Source of the DNA: Burkholderiales bacterium
Lineage (GTDB): Bacteria; Pseudomonadota; Gammaproteobacteria; Burkholderiales; Thiobacillaceae
Reading direction: 5' to 3'
Assembly (NCBI GenBank): GCA_005793645.1
Contig: SXRG01000098.1
Span: 1-8,744, forward strand
DNA length: 8,744 nt
Each line of letters begins with the position of its first letter. The first letter of the stretch is position 1. Below, piece by piece: positions 1 through 6,483 of this stretch. A program made the translations under genes and the position numbers. Under the pieces are notes generated by a model. The model saw only the letters and a list, made by a program, of their open reading frames with translations, was not told the origin of the DNA and ran no database searches.

Positions 1-7
1 CAGCGGT

Positions 8-36
8 TTTATACGCGTTCTGGGCAGCGTCGCAAA
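8..36 (-). promoter_or_regulatory. Possible leftward promoter for a gene beyond the window edge
   Basis: On the minus strand a TATAAA hexamer (8-13) lies 17 bases downstream of TTTGCG (31-36), which matches the -35 consensus at only three of six positions. It follows the putative dapB terminator and points out of the window. In many proteobacteria carA follows dapB, so a carA promoter is conceivable, but that gene is not visible here. The -10 element is good and the -35 is poor, so this is tentative. Confidence 0.2.
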
Positions 37-40
37 ACAG

Positions 41-64
41 CCCATCTGGAATAGCCTAGATGGG
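41..64 (-). terminator. Possible intrinsic terminator of the bamE-dapB operon
   Basis: Nine bases after the dapB stop codon an inverted repeat pairs CCCATCT (41-47) with AGATGGG (58-64). Two further G-C pairs, GG (48-49) with CC (55-56), sit inside past a one-base bulge. On the minus strand the stem is followed by CTGTTTTGCG, a short T run. The position right after dapB fits a terminator, but the T tract is only four bases and starts three bases past the stem, so termination may be partial. Confidence 0.4.
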
Positions 65-72
65 CCAAGCGC

Positions 73-876
73 TCAACGCAGCCCCAGCACATCCTGCATG
101 TCGTAGAGACCTTCGGTTTTGCCTTGCAGGTAACGCGCAGCACGCAGGGCACCGTTGGCAAAAGTGAGGCGGCTGGAGGCCTTATGCGTAATTTCAACGC
201 GCTCACCCATCGCCGCAAACAAGGCCGTGTGATCGCCAACCACATCGCCGGCGCGCACGGTAGCAAAGCCGATGGTGTTTGGGCTGCGCTCGCCGGTAAC
301 ACCTTCACGACCATAGACCGCGCATTCCTTGAGATCGCGGCCGAGTGCGTTGGCAATGACTTCGCCCATGCGCAAGGCGGTTCCGGACGGCGCATCGACC
401 TTGTGACGGTGGTGCGCCTCGACAATCTCAATGTCATAGCCTTCGTTGAGTACGCGGCTCGCAACATCGAGTAATTTAAAAACGAGATTTACGCCGACGC
501 TCATGTTGGGCGCAAAACAGACGGGGATACGCTCAGCAGCAGCGGCAATGGCCGCCTTCCCAGCGGCGTCGAAACCCGTGGTGCCAATGACGATGGGCAC
601 TTCGTGTTCAATGCAACGCGGCAGATAGGCCAGCGTCGCCTCAGGACGGGTGAAATCGATCAGAACCCGGCTGTTCTCAAGCGCGGCATCCACATCGTCG
701 CTGATAGCGACACCCAATGCCGGGCCGATCAACTCGCCAGCGTCGCGACCTAGCAGCGCACTGCCGCTACGGTCCAGCGCGGCAACCAGGCGCATATCCG
801 ATGCGGCCAGAACCGCTTCGAGCAAGGCGCGGCCCATGCGGCCGGAGCACCCGGCAAGGGTGACGGGAACGATCAT
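73..876 (-). CDS. dapB: 4-hydroxy-tetrahydrodipicolinate reductase (DapB)
   Basis: DapB reduces 4-hydroxy-tetrahydrodipicolinate with NAD(P)H in the diaminopimelate/lysine pathway, in the cytoplasm. The 267-residue product is close to the usual length (E. coli 273). The N-terminal Rossmann motif GCSGRMG is at residues 9-15, followed by VLIDFTRPEA (71-80) and VIGTTGF (96-102). The family signature HHRHKVDAPSGTA is at 155-167; by alignment with E. coli H159 and K163, H155 and K159 are the catalytic pair. The C-terminal dimer and nucleotide-binding part, with GDHTALF and SRLTFANGALRAA, is intact. The ATG overlaps the bamE stop codon as ATGA (873-876), and a good Shine-Dalgarno GAGGTG (882-887 on the minus strand) lies 5 bases upstream inside bamE. 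Translation is therefore probably coupled to bamE. Confidence 0.97.
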   Translation of the reverse strand: MIVPVTLAGCSGRMGRALLEAVLAASDMRLVAALDRSGSALLGRDAGELIGPALGVAISDDVDAALENSRVLIDFTRPEATLAYLPRCIEHEVPIVIGTTGFDAAGKAAIAAAAERIPVCFAPNMSVGVNLVFKLLDVASRVLNEGYDIEIVEAHHRHKVDAPSGTALRMGEVIANALGRDLKECAVYGREGVTGERSPNTIGFATVRAGDVVGDHTALFAAMGERVEITHKASSRLTFANGALRAARYLQGKTEGLYDMQDVLGLR

Positions 877-1277
877 GGTTTCACCTCGCTAGGCGCGGGG
901 GTTACGGTGGCAGGTGTCGCGGCCACCACATTACCTTCGATGGCTTGCAGGCGATCCCCTTCAAAAAGAATCGTCACGCGCCGCGACTCGACAACCTTGC
1001 CACCCTTTTTCAGTGTGTACACAAAATCCCAACGGTTGGAACGGAAGGCATCCACCACTAGGGGCGTGCCCAGAACAAAACGGACCTGGGAGCGGGTCAT
1101 GCCGGGTTTCAGCTTGTCCACCATCTCTTGGGTAATGATATTGCCCTGGGGAATGTCGAGTCTGTAAGGCTGGATCGCGTCGAGCGGATTGCGAAGGCTG
1201 TCCTTAAGGCTGTCCTTAAGGCTGCATCCAGACAATGCCAAGGTCAGGATTGCGAACAAAACAAGGGGATTTCGCAT
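873..1277 (-). CDS. bamE: Outer membrane protein assembly factor BamE (SmpA/OmlA lipoprotein)
   Basis: BamE is a small outer-membrane lipoprotein that stabilises the BamABCDE complex, which folds beta-barrel proteins into the outer membrane. The 134-residue product starts with a short lipoprotein signal peptide ending in the lipobox LSGC, with the lipidated cysteine at residue 18. The core matches the SmpA/OmlA domain: YRLDIPQGNIIT, VDKLKPGMTRSQVRFVLGTPLVVDAF, then WDFVYTLKKGG and VTILFEGDRL. After the core comes a tail rich in Ala, Pro, Thr and Val (about residues 117-134), which makes it longer than the 113-residue E. coli protein. Just after the lipid-anchor cysteine the linker repeats LKDS, encoded by a 12-bp tandem repeat. 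No clear Shine-Dalgarno precedes the ATG; the start is chosen because it gives a well-formed signal peptide. It is translationally coupled to dapB and divergent from fur. Confidence 0.95.
   Translation of the reverse strand: MRNPLVLFAILTLALSGCSLKDSLKDSLRNPLDAIQPYRLDIPQGNIITQEMVDKLKPGMTRSQVRFVLGTPLVVDAFRSNRWDFVYTLKKGGKVVESRRVTILFEGDRLQAIEGNVVAATPATVTPAPSEVKP
1194..1224. repeat. 12-bp tandem repeat inside bamE (2.6 copies)
   Basis: The unit AAGGCTGTCCTT occurs at 1194-1205 and 1206-1217, followed by a perfect partial copy AAGGCTG at 1218-1224. The unit is four codons, so gain or loss of a copy keeps the bamE frame. It encodes the LKDS-LKDS-L linker directly after the lipidated cysteine. Confidence 0.9.
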
Positions 1278-1282
1278 AATCG

Positions 1283-1310
1283 GTCACAAGAGGATAGGTC
1301 GCGCTATGAT
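1283..1310 (+). promoter_or_regulatory. Candidate fur promoter
   Basis: A TATGAT hexamer (1305-1310, five of six consensus matches) lies 16 bases downstream of GTCACA (1283-1288, four of six). Transcription would start near 1317 and give a leader of about 24 bases containing the putative AAAGGA ribosome binding site (1323-1328). The stretch lies in the 63-base bamE/fur divergent region. A single TGATAA hexamer (1307-1312) resembles half a Fur box, but I see no paired half, so autoregulation cannot be claimed. Confidence 0.35.
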
Positions 1311-1340
1311 AACGCACCCTATAAAGGACCAAAACAGGAA

Positions 1341-1772
1341 ATGACGACCGGCGATCAACTCAAGAGCCTTGGACTGAAAGTAACCGCGCCGCGCAAGCGC
1401 ATCCTGGAACTGTTCGAGTCCAGCGAGCGTCATCACCTTTCTGCCGATGAGGTCTATCGTATTCTGATCACCGAGAACTACGATGTAGGCTTAGCGACCG
1501 TGTATCGCGTCCTGATGCAGTTTGAACAGGCCGGGCTGCTGTTACGACATCACTTTGATGACGATAAGGCCGTCTTTGAACTCGATCCAGGCGAACATCA
1601 TGATCACATGGTGTGCATACAGTGCGGCCGCGTGGAGGAATTTCACGATGTCGAAATTGAGACCCGGCAGAAGGCCGTGGCCAAGAAACACGGCTTCAAG
1701 ATCCGTGAGCACCACCTGACGCTGTATGTCGAATGCACCCGCAAGGACTGCAAGCACCTGCGCAAACCCTAA
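1341..1772 (+). CDS. fur: Ferric uptake regulator Fur
   Basis: Fur is the iron-sensing transcription factor that, with Fe(II), represses iron-uptake genes. The 143-residue product matches the family (E. coli 148). It has the N-terminal winged helix with GLKVTAPRKRILELF and the recognition region GLATVYRVLMQFEQAGLL (residues 50-67). The metal-site cluster EHHDHMVCIQCGRVEEF (85-101) includes C92 and C95 of the structural zinc site and the HHDH ligands; H117, H124 and C132/C137 lie near the C terminus. The frame is open upstream to 1128, but that extension is antisense to bamE and unlike Fur. The ATG at 1341 gives the family N terminus, with AAAGGA (1323-1328) upstream. It is transcribed divergently from bamE. 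Its stop codon overlaps the recN stop on the opposite strand (CTAA, 1769-1772), with no terminator visible between them. Confidence 0.96.
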   Translation: MTTGDQLKSLGLKVTAPRKRILELFESSERHHLSADEVYRILITENYDVGLATVYRVLMQFEQAGLLLRHHFDDDKAVFELDPGEHHDHMVCIQCGRVEEFHDVEIETRQKAVAKKHGFKIREHHLTLYVECTRKDCKHLRKP

Positions 1773-3433
1773 ACGGCAGCCCCTTTACAAATCAGCTCGG
1801 CCGCGTGTTCACGCGTCGTGGCGGTAATCTCCAGCCCACCCAGCATGCGGGCGATCTCGTCGATACGCTCCTCAGTGTCCAGCCGGTGCACCACCGTCGT
1901 AGCCTGCCCGGCCTCCACCTGCTTGCTCACCGCATACTGATAGTCAGCGACGGCGGCCACCTGCGGCAGATGCGTCACGCAGATGACTTGTCGCCCGCGG
2001 CCGAGCGCCGCCAATTTTTGCCCCAGCACACTGGCCACGCGCCCACCAATGCCGGCATCGACCTCGTCAAACACCAGCGTATCGCTACCCTTGTCCTCAG
2101 CTAGTATGGTCTGCAGGGCCAGCCCGATGCGTGACAGCTCGCCGCCCGAGGCGGTCTGAGCCAAGGGTTTCAGATCCTGACCGGCGTGCGGTGCCACCTG
2201 GAATGCAACGCTATCCTGACCTTGAGGTCCCGCCGCACCACGCTCCACAATGATCTCCAGACGACCGCCCGCCATGGCAAGTTCCTGCATCACCGCTGTC
2301 ACCGCCAACGCCAGCGGAGCGGCACCCTGAACACGCGCCGCGCTAAGGCGATCAGCCTGCATCTGCCATTGCCTTCCGGCCTCGGTTGCGGCTTCCTGCA
2401 GCGCCTGAAGGTCAGCACTGGCCTGTGCCTCAGCCAGCCGTTGCTGCGTTGCCTCAAACAATTCCGGCAAGGCATCGACTGCAACCTGATGACGCCGCGC
2501 CGTCGCGCTGATGTCGGCCATCCGCGCCTCAATCTGATTCAGGGCCTGCGGGTCAATCTCAACCCGTTCCGCATAGCGATTCAAGCCGCGCGCCGCCTCC
2601 TCAAGTTCGGCCATAGCGCTGTCAATCAGGGTTTGGGACTCAGCGAGAGAAGGATCCATTTCAGCCAAGCCGGAAAGACGCTGTCGCGCACCACTCAGCC
2701 GGGCCAGCGTGGCCCCCTCGTCGCCCACAAGCGCTGCAGCGACCTCTTGTGTCCCAGCCAACAGGTCGGCCGCGTGGGCGAGGCGGCTGTGTTCAACCTG
2801 AATCTGCGCCCATTCGTCCGGGTGCAGGTCCAGCCGCCGCAGGTCGTCTGCCACCCATTGCCACTGCGCTAATACCTGAGCCAGGGTCTCACCTTGGCGA
2901 GTCGCCTCGGCCAAGCCTTGCTCGGCCGCCTTCCAGGCCCACCAGGCTGCAGCCAGCGTGACCCCCTCTGCCACAAGGCCGAGAGCCTCATCGAGGATTT
3001 CCATCTGGCGTGCGGGTTTCAACAGGGAGTAATGCGCGTGCTGCCCATGGATGTCGATCAGATATTCGCCCACGGCCTTGAGCTGGGCCTGAGTCACGCT
3101 AATGCCGTTGATCTGGGCACGCGAACGGCCGCCTGCCTCCACCGTCCTCCGCACCAAACACAGACCCGGATCACCAACCAGGTCCTGCTCCTGCAACCAG
3201 ATAGCGGCGGGGCTCGCGTCGGGACAGGAAAACTCGGCGTTGATCTCGGCCCGCTCGGCCCCCTGACGCACAAGGTCCCCTTCCGCACGCCCCCCCAGGG
3301 CCAGATTCAAGGCCCCAAGCAAAATGGATTTGCCGGCCCCTGTCTCGCCCGTCAAGACTCCGAAGCCAGACGAAAAAGTTAGATCCAGCCCACGGACCAA
3401 AACAAAATCACGGATCGAGAGGGACAACAGCAT
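1769..3433 (-). CDS. recN: DNA repair protein RecN
   Basis: RecN is an SMC-like ATPase that acts at double-strand breaks, holding DNA ends together and helping RecA-dependent repair. The 554-residue protein is full length (E. coli 553). The N-terminal ATPase half carries the Walker A motif GETGAGKS at residues 29-36 and the family stretch YLIDIHGQHAHYSLL (124-138). The middle, about residues 150-365, is rich in Ala, Leu, Glu, Gln and Arg, as expected for the coiled-coil arms. The C-terminal half holds the signature TASGGELSR (427-435), Walker B LVFDEVDAGIGG (453-464) and the H-loop CVTHLPQVAAVAD (485-497). The ATG lies 6 bases after the nadK stop codon without a clear Shine-Dalgarno, so coupling to nadK is likely. 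I see no LexA-type operator immediately before recN; any damage control would have to act at the nadK promoter. Confidence 0.96.
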   Translation of the reverse strand: MLLSLSIRDFVLVRGLDLTFSSGFGVLTGETGAGKSILLGALNLALGGRAEGDLVRQGAERAEINAEFSCPDASPAAIWLQEQDLVGDPGLCLVRRTVEAGGRSRAQINGISVTQAQLKAVGEYLIDIHGQHAHYSLLKPARQMEILDEALGLVAEGVTLAAAWWAWKAAEQGLAEATRQGETLAQVLAQWQWVADDLRRLDLHPDEWAQIQVEHSRLAHAADLLAGTQEVAAALVGDEGATLARLSGARQRLSGLAEMDPSLAESQTLIDSAMAELEEAARGLNRYAERVEIDPQALNQIEARMADISATARRHQVAVDALPELFEATQQRLAEAQASADLQALQEAATEAGRQWQMQADRLSAARVQGAAPLALAVTAVMQELAMAGGRLEIIVERGAAGPQGQDSVAFQVAPHAGQDLKPLAQTASGGELSRIGLALQTILAEDKGSDTLVFDEVDAGIGGRVASVLGQKLAALGRGRQVICVTHLPQVAAVADYQYAVSKQVEAGQATTVVHRLDTEERIDEIARMLGGLEITATTREHAAELICKGAAV

Positions 3434-3439
3434 CGCAGA

Positions 3440-4312
3440 TCAGAGCTTTTCGCCCCAATGCAATTTCTGACGCAAGGTATCGTAGTAATTGTGATTAACG
3501 GGATGCAGCAGGCGCACAGTATTAACGGCACGGCGCACGATGACGCGCTGACCGACACTCAGGTCGAAGTGGTCCTGGCCATCAAAATGCACTCGCGCAT
3601 CCGCAGCCTGGATCAGATTGATCTCGATCTCGAAGTGGCTGTTGACCGCAATCGGCCGAGCCGAGAGGGTATGCGGGCAGATCGGCGCCAGCACCACCGC
3701 CTCTAGGGTCGGATGCAAGATGGGCCCACCGGCCGACAGGGCATACGCCGTCGACCCAGTCGGGGTCGCCACCACCAGACCATCGGCCCGCTGGCTGTAC
3801 ACAAATTGGCCCTCGATATACACCTCAAACTCAATCAGGCGGCCCATGTCTCCCTTACTGACCACCACATCATTAAAGGCATGTGTCGCCAGCAATTGGG
3901 TGTCACTGTCCTCGACGCGGCAGTCGAACAAGATGCGCTCTTCAATCTGGTGCGCCCCGGCCAACATCTCCTGCAAGGTTTGGATCATGGTGTCTACGGA
4001 GACATCCGCTAGAAAACCCAAGCGCCCTTGGTTGACCCCAATCAACGGCACTTGATAATTGGCGATCTGGCGCGCCATATGCAGCATGGTGCCATCACCG
4101 CCCAAGACAATGACCAAATCCGCCTGAGCACCAATCTCCTCGAAACTGGCCAAGCGTGCGCTGCCCGCACCGCACAGACCCACTGTCTCAGGCATCACCA
4201 AAACCTCATAACCTGATCGGGTCAGCCAAGCATTGAGACGCGTCAGCGATCCGCAGGCGACGGCGCTCTCATATTTTCCAACCAAGGCGATGGTCTTGAA
4301 CAGTGTGGGCAT
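3440..4312 (-). CDS. nadK: NAD kinase (ATP-NAD kinase)
   Basis: NadK phosphorylates NAD to NADP and so sets the cytoplasmic NADP pool. The 290-residue product matches the E. coli length (292). The family motifs are all present: LVIVLGGDGTML with GGDGT at residues 71-75, NQGRLGFL (94-101), FNDVV with the conserved N-D pair (147-148), the glycine-rich nucleotide-binding stretch DGLVVATPTGSTAYALSAGG (177-196), HTLSARPI (214-221) and DGQ (244-246). The gene is divergent from hrcA and heads a leftward pair with recN. The ATG has no Shine-Dalgarno and lies only 8 bases past a consensus -10 hexamer, suggesting a leaderless or nearly leaderless mRNA. The start is supported by length and by the usual position of the first beta strand (TIALVGK). 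Confidence 0.96.
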   Translation of the reverse strand: MPTLFKTIALVGKYESAVACGSLTRLNAWLTRSGYEVLVMPETVGLCGAGSARLASFEEIGAQADLVIVLGGDGTMLHMARQIANYQVPLIGVNQGRLGFLADVSVDTMIQTLQEMLAGAHQIEERILFDCRVEDSDTQLLATHAFNDVVVSKGDMGRLIEFEVYIEGQFVYSQRADGLVVATPTGSTAYALSAGGPILHPTLEAVVLAPICPHTLSARPIAVNSHFEIEINLIQAADARVHFDGQDHFDLSVGQRVIVRRAVNTVRLLHPVNHNYYDTLRQKLHWGEKL

Positions 4313-4320
4313 AGCGTAAG

Positions 4321-4351
4321 ATTATAGGGGTTGGAATAATGAAACTGACAA
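4321..4351 (-). promoter_or_regulatory. nadK-recN promoter
   Basis: On the minus strand a perfect TATAAT (4321-4326) lies 19 bases downstream of TTGTCA (4346-4351, five of six consensus matches). It reads toward nadK. Only eight bases separate the -10 from the nadK ATG, so a start point 6-8 bases downstream would give a leader of about 0-2 nucleotides. The spacer is 2 bases longer than the sigma-70 optimum. It is the best promoter match I see in the window. Confidence 0.6.
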
Positions 4352-4358
4352 GGATGCT

Positions 4359-4372
4359 GCGCCACTAGGCGC
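4359..4372 (+). repeat. Small inverted repeat before hrcA
   Basis: GCGCC (4359-4363) and GGCGC (4368-4372) are perfectly complementary around the 4-base loop ACTA. The repeat ends 13 bases before the hrcA ATG, where no Shine-Dalgarno is visible. It is not a CIRCE element (TTAGCACTC-N9-GAGTGCTAA). It could form a small RNA hairpin in the hrcA leader; a role is not shown. Confidence 0.4.
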
Positions 4373-4385
4373 CAAATACTGACCC

Positions 4386-5444
4386 ATGGATTATGGCATG
4401 CCGCCAAACGCTGAACTAAAACCCCGTGCCCGCACCCTGCTAAAGACGCTGGTTGAGCGCTATATCCATGACGGGCAACCGGTCGGTTCACGGACGCTGG
4501 CCCACCATGCGGGCCTTGACCTATCCCCCGCCTCGATCCGCAACATCATGTCCGACCTTGAGGAGGGAGGCTTCATCACCAGCCCGCACACCTCGGCCGG
4601 CCGCATCCCAACCCCACGTGGCTACCGGCTGTTCGTCGATACCCTGCTGACCGTCAAACCCCTGAACGACCCGGATCGTAACCAGATCGAGACCGCCCTC
4701 CTGTTCAATAGCCAGGCCAGCGATCCCCACCGCATTATCACCACGGCCGCCACCCTGCTCTCGGAACTGACCCAGTTTGCGAGCATCGTCGCCGTCTCTC
4801 GACGCCGCGAACCCAGTTTCCGGCAGATCGAATTCCTGCGCCTCTCAGACACCCGCGTCCTGCTTATCATCATCACCGACGAGGGCGATGTACAGAACCG
4901 GATCCTGTTTACCGACCGACCGTACAGTCAGGAGCAACTGGCCCGTGCCGCAAGCCATTTTAATAGCCACTACGCCGGTCTAACCTTCGAGGCCGTTCGA
5001 CCGCGCCTGAAGCATGAACTGTCCGGTCTGCGCGCCGACATCAGCGCCCTGATGTCGATGGCTGTCGAAGTCGGAAACGAGACCCTGAATACAGCGGGCG
5101 AGCAGTATGTGGTGAGCGGTGAATCCAACCTGTTGCATACCCCAGATCTGTCCTACAACATGGATCGGATGCGCGAACTATTCCGCCTATTCGAACACCG
5201 CACCGAACTGATGCAACTGCTGGATCTCGGCCACCATGCCAACGGCATCCAGATGTTCATCGGAGCCGAGGCCGGCGTAGCCTCGCTCGATGAATGCAGC
5301 GTTGTGGCGGCCCCCTATTCCGTCAACGGCGAGGTGGTCGGCACCCTGAGCGTCATCGGCCCGACCCGGATGGCCTATGAGCGCGTCATCCCCATCGTCG
5401 ATATCACCTCGCGCCTGCTATCCAATGCACTAAGCCATCCCTAA
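4386..5444 (+). CDS. hrcA: Heat-inducible transcription repressor HrcA
   Basis: HrcA represses chaperone genes (groESL, dnaK) by binding CIRCE operators, and its activity depends on GroEL. The 352-residue product is of usual length. The N-terminal winged helix contains LLKTLVERYIHDGQPVGSR (18-36) and LDLSPASIRNIMSDLEEGGFI (44-64), followed by the family stretch TSAGRIPTPRGYRLFVDTLL (69-88). The C-terminal part, with HHANGIQMFIGAE and GEVVGTLSVIGPTRMAYERVIPIVD, is the GAF-like dimer domain and is complete. Two ATGs are possible, at 4386 and 4398 (residue 5); neither has a clear Shine-Dalgarno, and both precede the conserved region. I chose the first. No CIRCE sequence lies upstream, so I see no sign of autorepression. 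It is followed by hemH after 22 bases and is divergent from nadK. No grpE, dnaK or dnaJ is in the window. Confidence 0.95.
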   Translation: MDYGMPPNAELKPRARTLLKTLVERYIHDGQPVGSRTLAHHAGLDLSPASIRNIMSDLEEGGFITSPHTSAGRIPTPRGYRLFVDTLLTVKPLNDPDRNQIETALLFNSQASDPHRIITTAATLLSELTQFASIVAVSRRREPSFRQIEFLRLSDTRVLLIIITDEGDVQNRILFTDRPYSQEQLARAASHFNSHYAGLTFEAVRPRLKHELSGLRADISALMSMAVEVGNETLNTAGEQYVVSGESNLLHTPDLSYNMDRMRELFRLFEHRTELMQLLDLGHHANGIQMFIGAEAGVASLDECSVVAAPYSVNGEVVGTLSVIGPTRMAYERVIPIVDITSRLLSNALSHP

Positions 5445-5466
5445 ATCGCCTTTGAAAGACGCGTTC

Positions 5467-6483
5467 ATGCCTCTGTTTGCCTCGACGTACCTGACTGAAC
5501 CACCCCTGCGCCCAACGGTCACCCAACATCGCAAAGGGGTATTACTGGTCAATCTGGGGACACCGGACAGTCCCACTGCCCCGGATGTGCGCCGTTATCT
5601 GAGGGAATTTCTGTCCGATCCGCGCGTCGTTGAACAGCCGGCTCTGCTCTGGCAACCCATCCTGCGCGGCATCATCCTCAACACCCGACCCGCTAAGTCA
5701 GCACGCAAATACGCCAGCATCTGGACCCCGGATGGCTCTCCGCTGCTCGTTAACACCCTGCGCCTCGCCGCGAAACTGGAAGCGGCCCTGGAGGACACAC
5801 GCGTCGTTACCGCGATGCGCTATGGCCAACCCTCCATCGCCGCAGGCCTGGAAGCCCTGCGTACCGCCGGGTGCGACCGCCTCGTCATTCTGCCGCTCTA
5901 TCCGCAATACGCCAGTAGCACCGTAGGGAGCGTCTATGACGCCGTATTTACCACCCTGCTGCACTGGCGCAACCAGCCCGAATTGCGCCTGATCCGGCAA
6001 TACTTCGACCACCCGGCTCACATCGAAGCCCTCAAACAACAGGTGTTGACCTACTGGCAACAGCACGGCCGTCCAGATTGTCTGCTCATGAGTTTTCACG
6101 GCCTGCCCCAGAAAAGTTCAAACCAGCGCGACCCTTACGAACAAGAGTGTCTGTACACCGGGAGGGCCTTGGCCGATGCGCTGAAGCTCCCAGAAGAGGG
6201 GTTTCGAATCACCTTCCAATCCCGCTTCGGCCTGCAAAAATGGTTACAGCCCTATACCGATGAAACCCTGCGCAGCCTGGCCCACGAAGGATATCGGCGC
6301 GTTGACGCCTTCTGTCCAGGTTTTGCCACCGACTGTTTGGAAACCCTGGAAGAGGTCGCCATGGAGGGCAAAGAAACCTTCCTCGGTGCAGGTGGGCTGG
6401 AATTCAACTACATCCCGGCCCTCAACGACAGTGATCTCGCAGTGACCATGCTGCAGGCTATCGTAGCCCGCCACAACGCCTGA
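5467..6483 (+). CDS. hemH: Ferrochelatase (protoporphyrin ferrochelatase, HemH)
   Basis: HemH inserts Fe(II) into protoporphyrin IX to make protoheme, at the cytoplasmic face of the membrane. From the ATG at 5467 the product has 338 residues. Family landmarks are GVLLVNLGTPDSPTAPDVRRYL near the N terminus, RPAKSARKYASIWTPDGSPL, the active-site LMSFHGLPQ (histidine at residue 211), FQSRFGLQKWLQPYT, and FCPGFATDCLETLEE, whose glutamate at 292 aligns with the second catalytic position. No C-terminal membrane helix or extra cysteine cluster is seen. The frame extends to a TTG at 5452, adding five residues, but the ATG is preferred, with a weak purine stretch GAAAGA (5454-5459) upstream. It lies 22 bases after hrcA and is likely cotranscribed with it. 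Its stop codon directly abuts the stop of the convergent aminopeptidase gene. Confidence 0.95.
   Translation: MPLFASTYLTEPPLRPTVTQHRKGVLLVNLGTPDSPTAPDVRRYLREFLSDPRVVEQPALLWQPILRGIILNTRPAKSARKYASIWTPDGSPLLVNTLRLAAKLEAALEDTRVVTAMRYGQPSIAAGLEALRTAGCDRLVILPLYPQYASSTVGSVYDAVFTTLLHWRNQPELRLIRQYFDHPAHIEALKQQVLTYWQQHGRPDCLLMSFHGLPQKSSNQRDPYEQECLYTGRALADALKLPEEGFRITFQSRFGLQKWLQPYTDETLRSLAHEGYRRVDAFCPGFATDCLETLEEVAMEGKETFLGAGGLEFNYIPALNDSDLAVTMLQAIVARHNA

Noticed and set aside
1128..1340. Upstream in-frame extension of fur by 71 codons
   Set aside because: It is antisense to bamE and includes the divergent promoter region. The extra residues do not resemble Fur, while the ATG at 1341 gives the usual family N terminus.
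1278..1340. Fur box in the bamE/fur divergent region
   Set aside because: Only one half-site-like TGATAA (1307-1312) is present. The opposite half needed for the 19-bp or 7-1-7 consensus is absent.
2186..2872. Long open frame (228 codons) on the plus strand inside recN
   Set aside because: It lies wholly antisense to a clear recN gene, and its product is Arg/Gln/His/Leu-rich with no recognisable domain, as expected for a chance frame opposite a GC-rich gene.
4313..4385. CIRCE operator upstream of hrcA
   Set aside because: No TTAGCACTC or GAGTGCTAA arm, nor a close variant, is present on either strand.
5452..5466. TTG start for hemH, five codons upstream of the ATG
   Set aside because: There is no Shine-Dalgarno before the TTG and the extra residues are outside the conserved family. 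The ATG at 5467 is simpler, although the TTG cannot be excluded.
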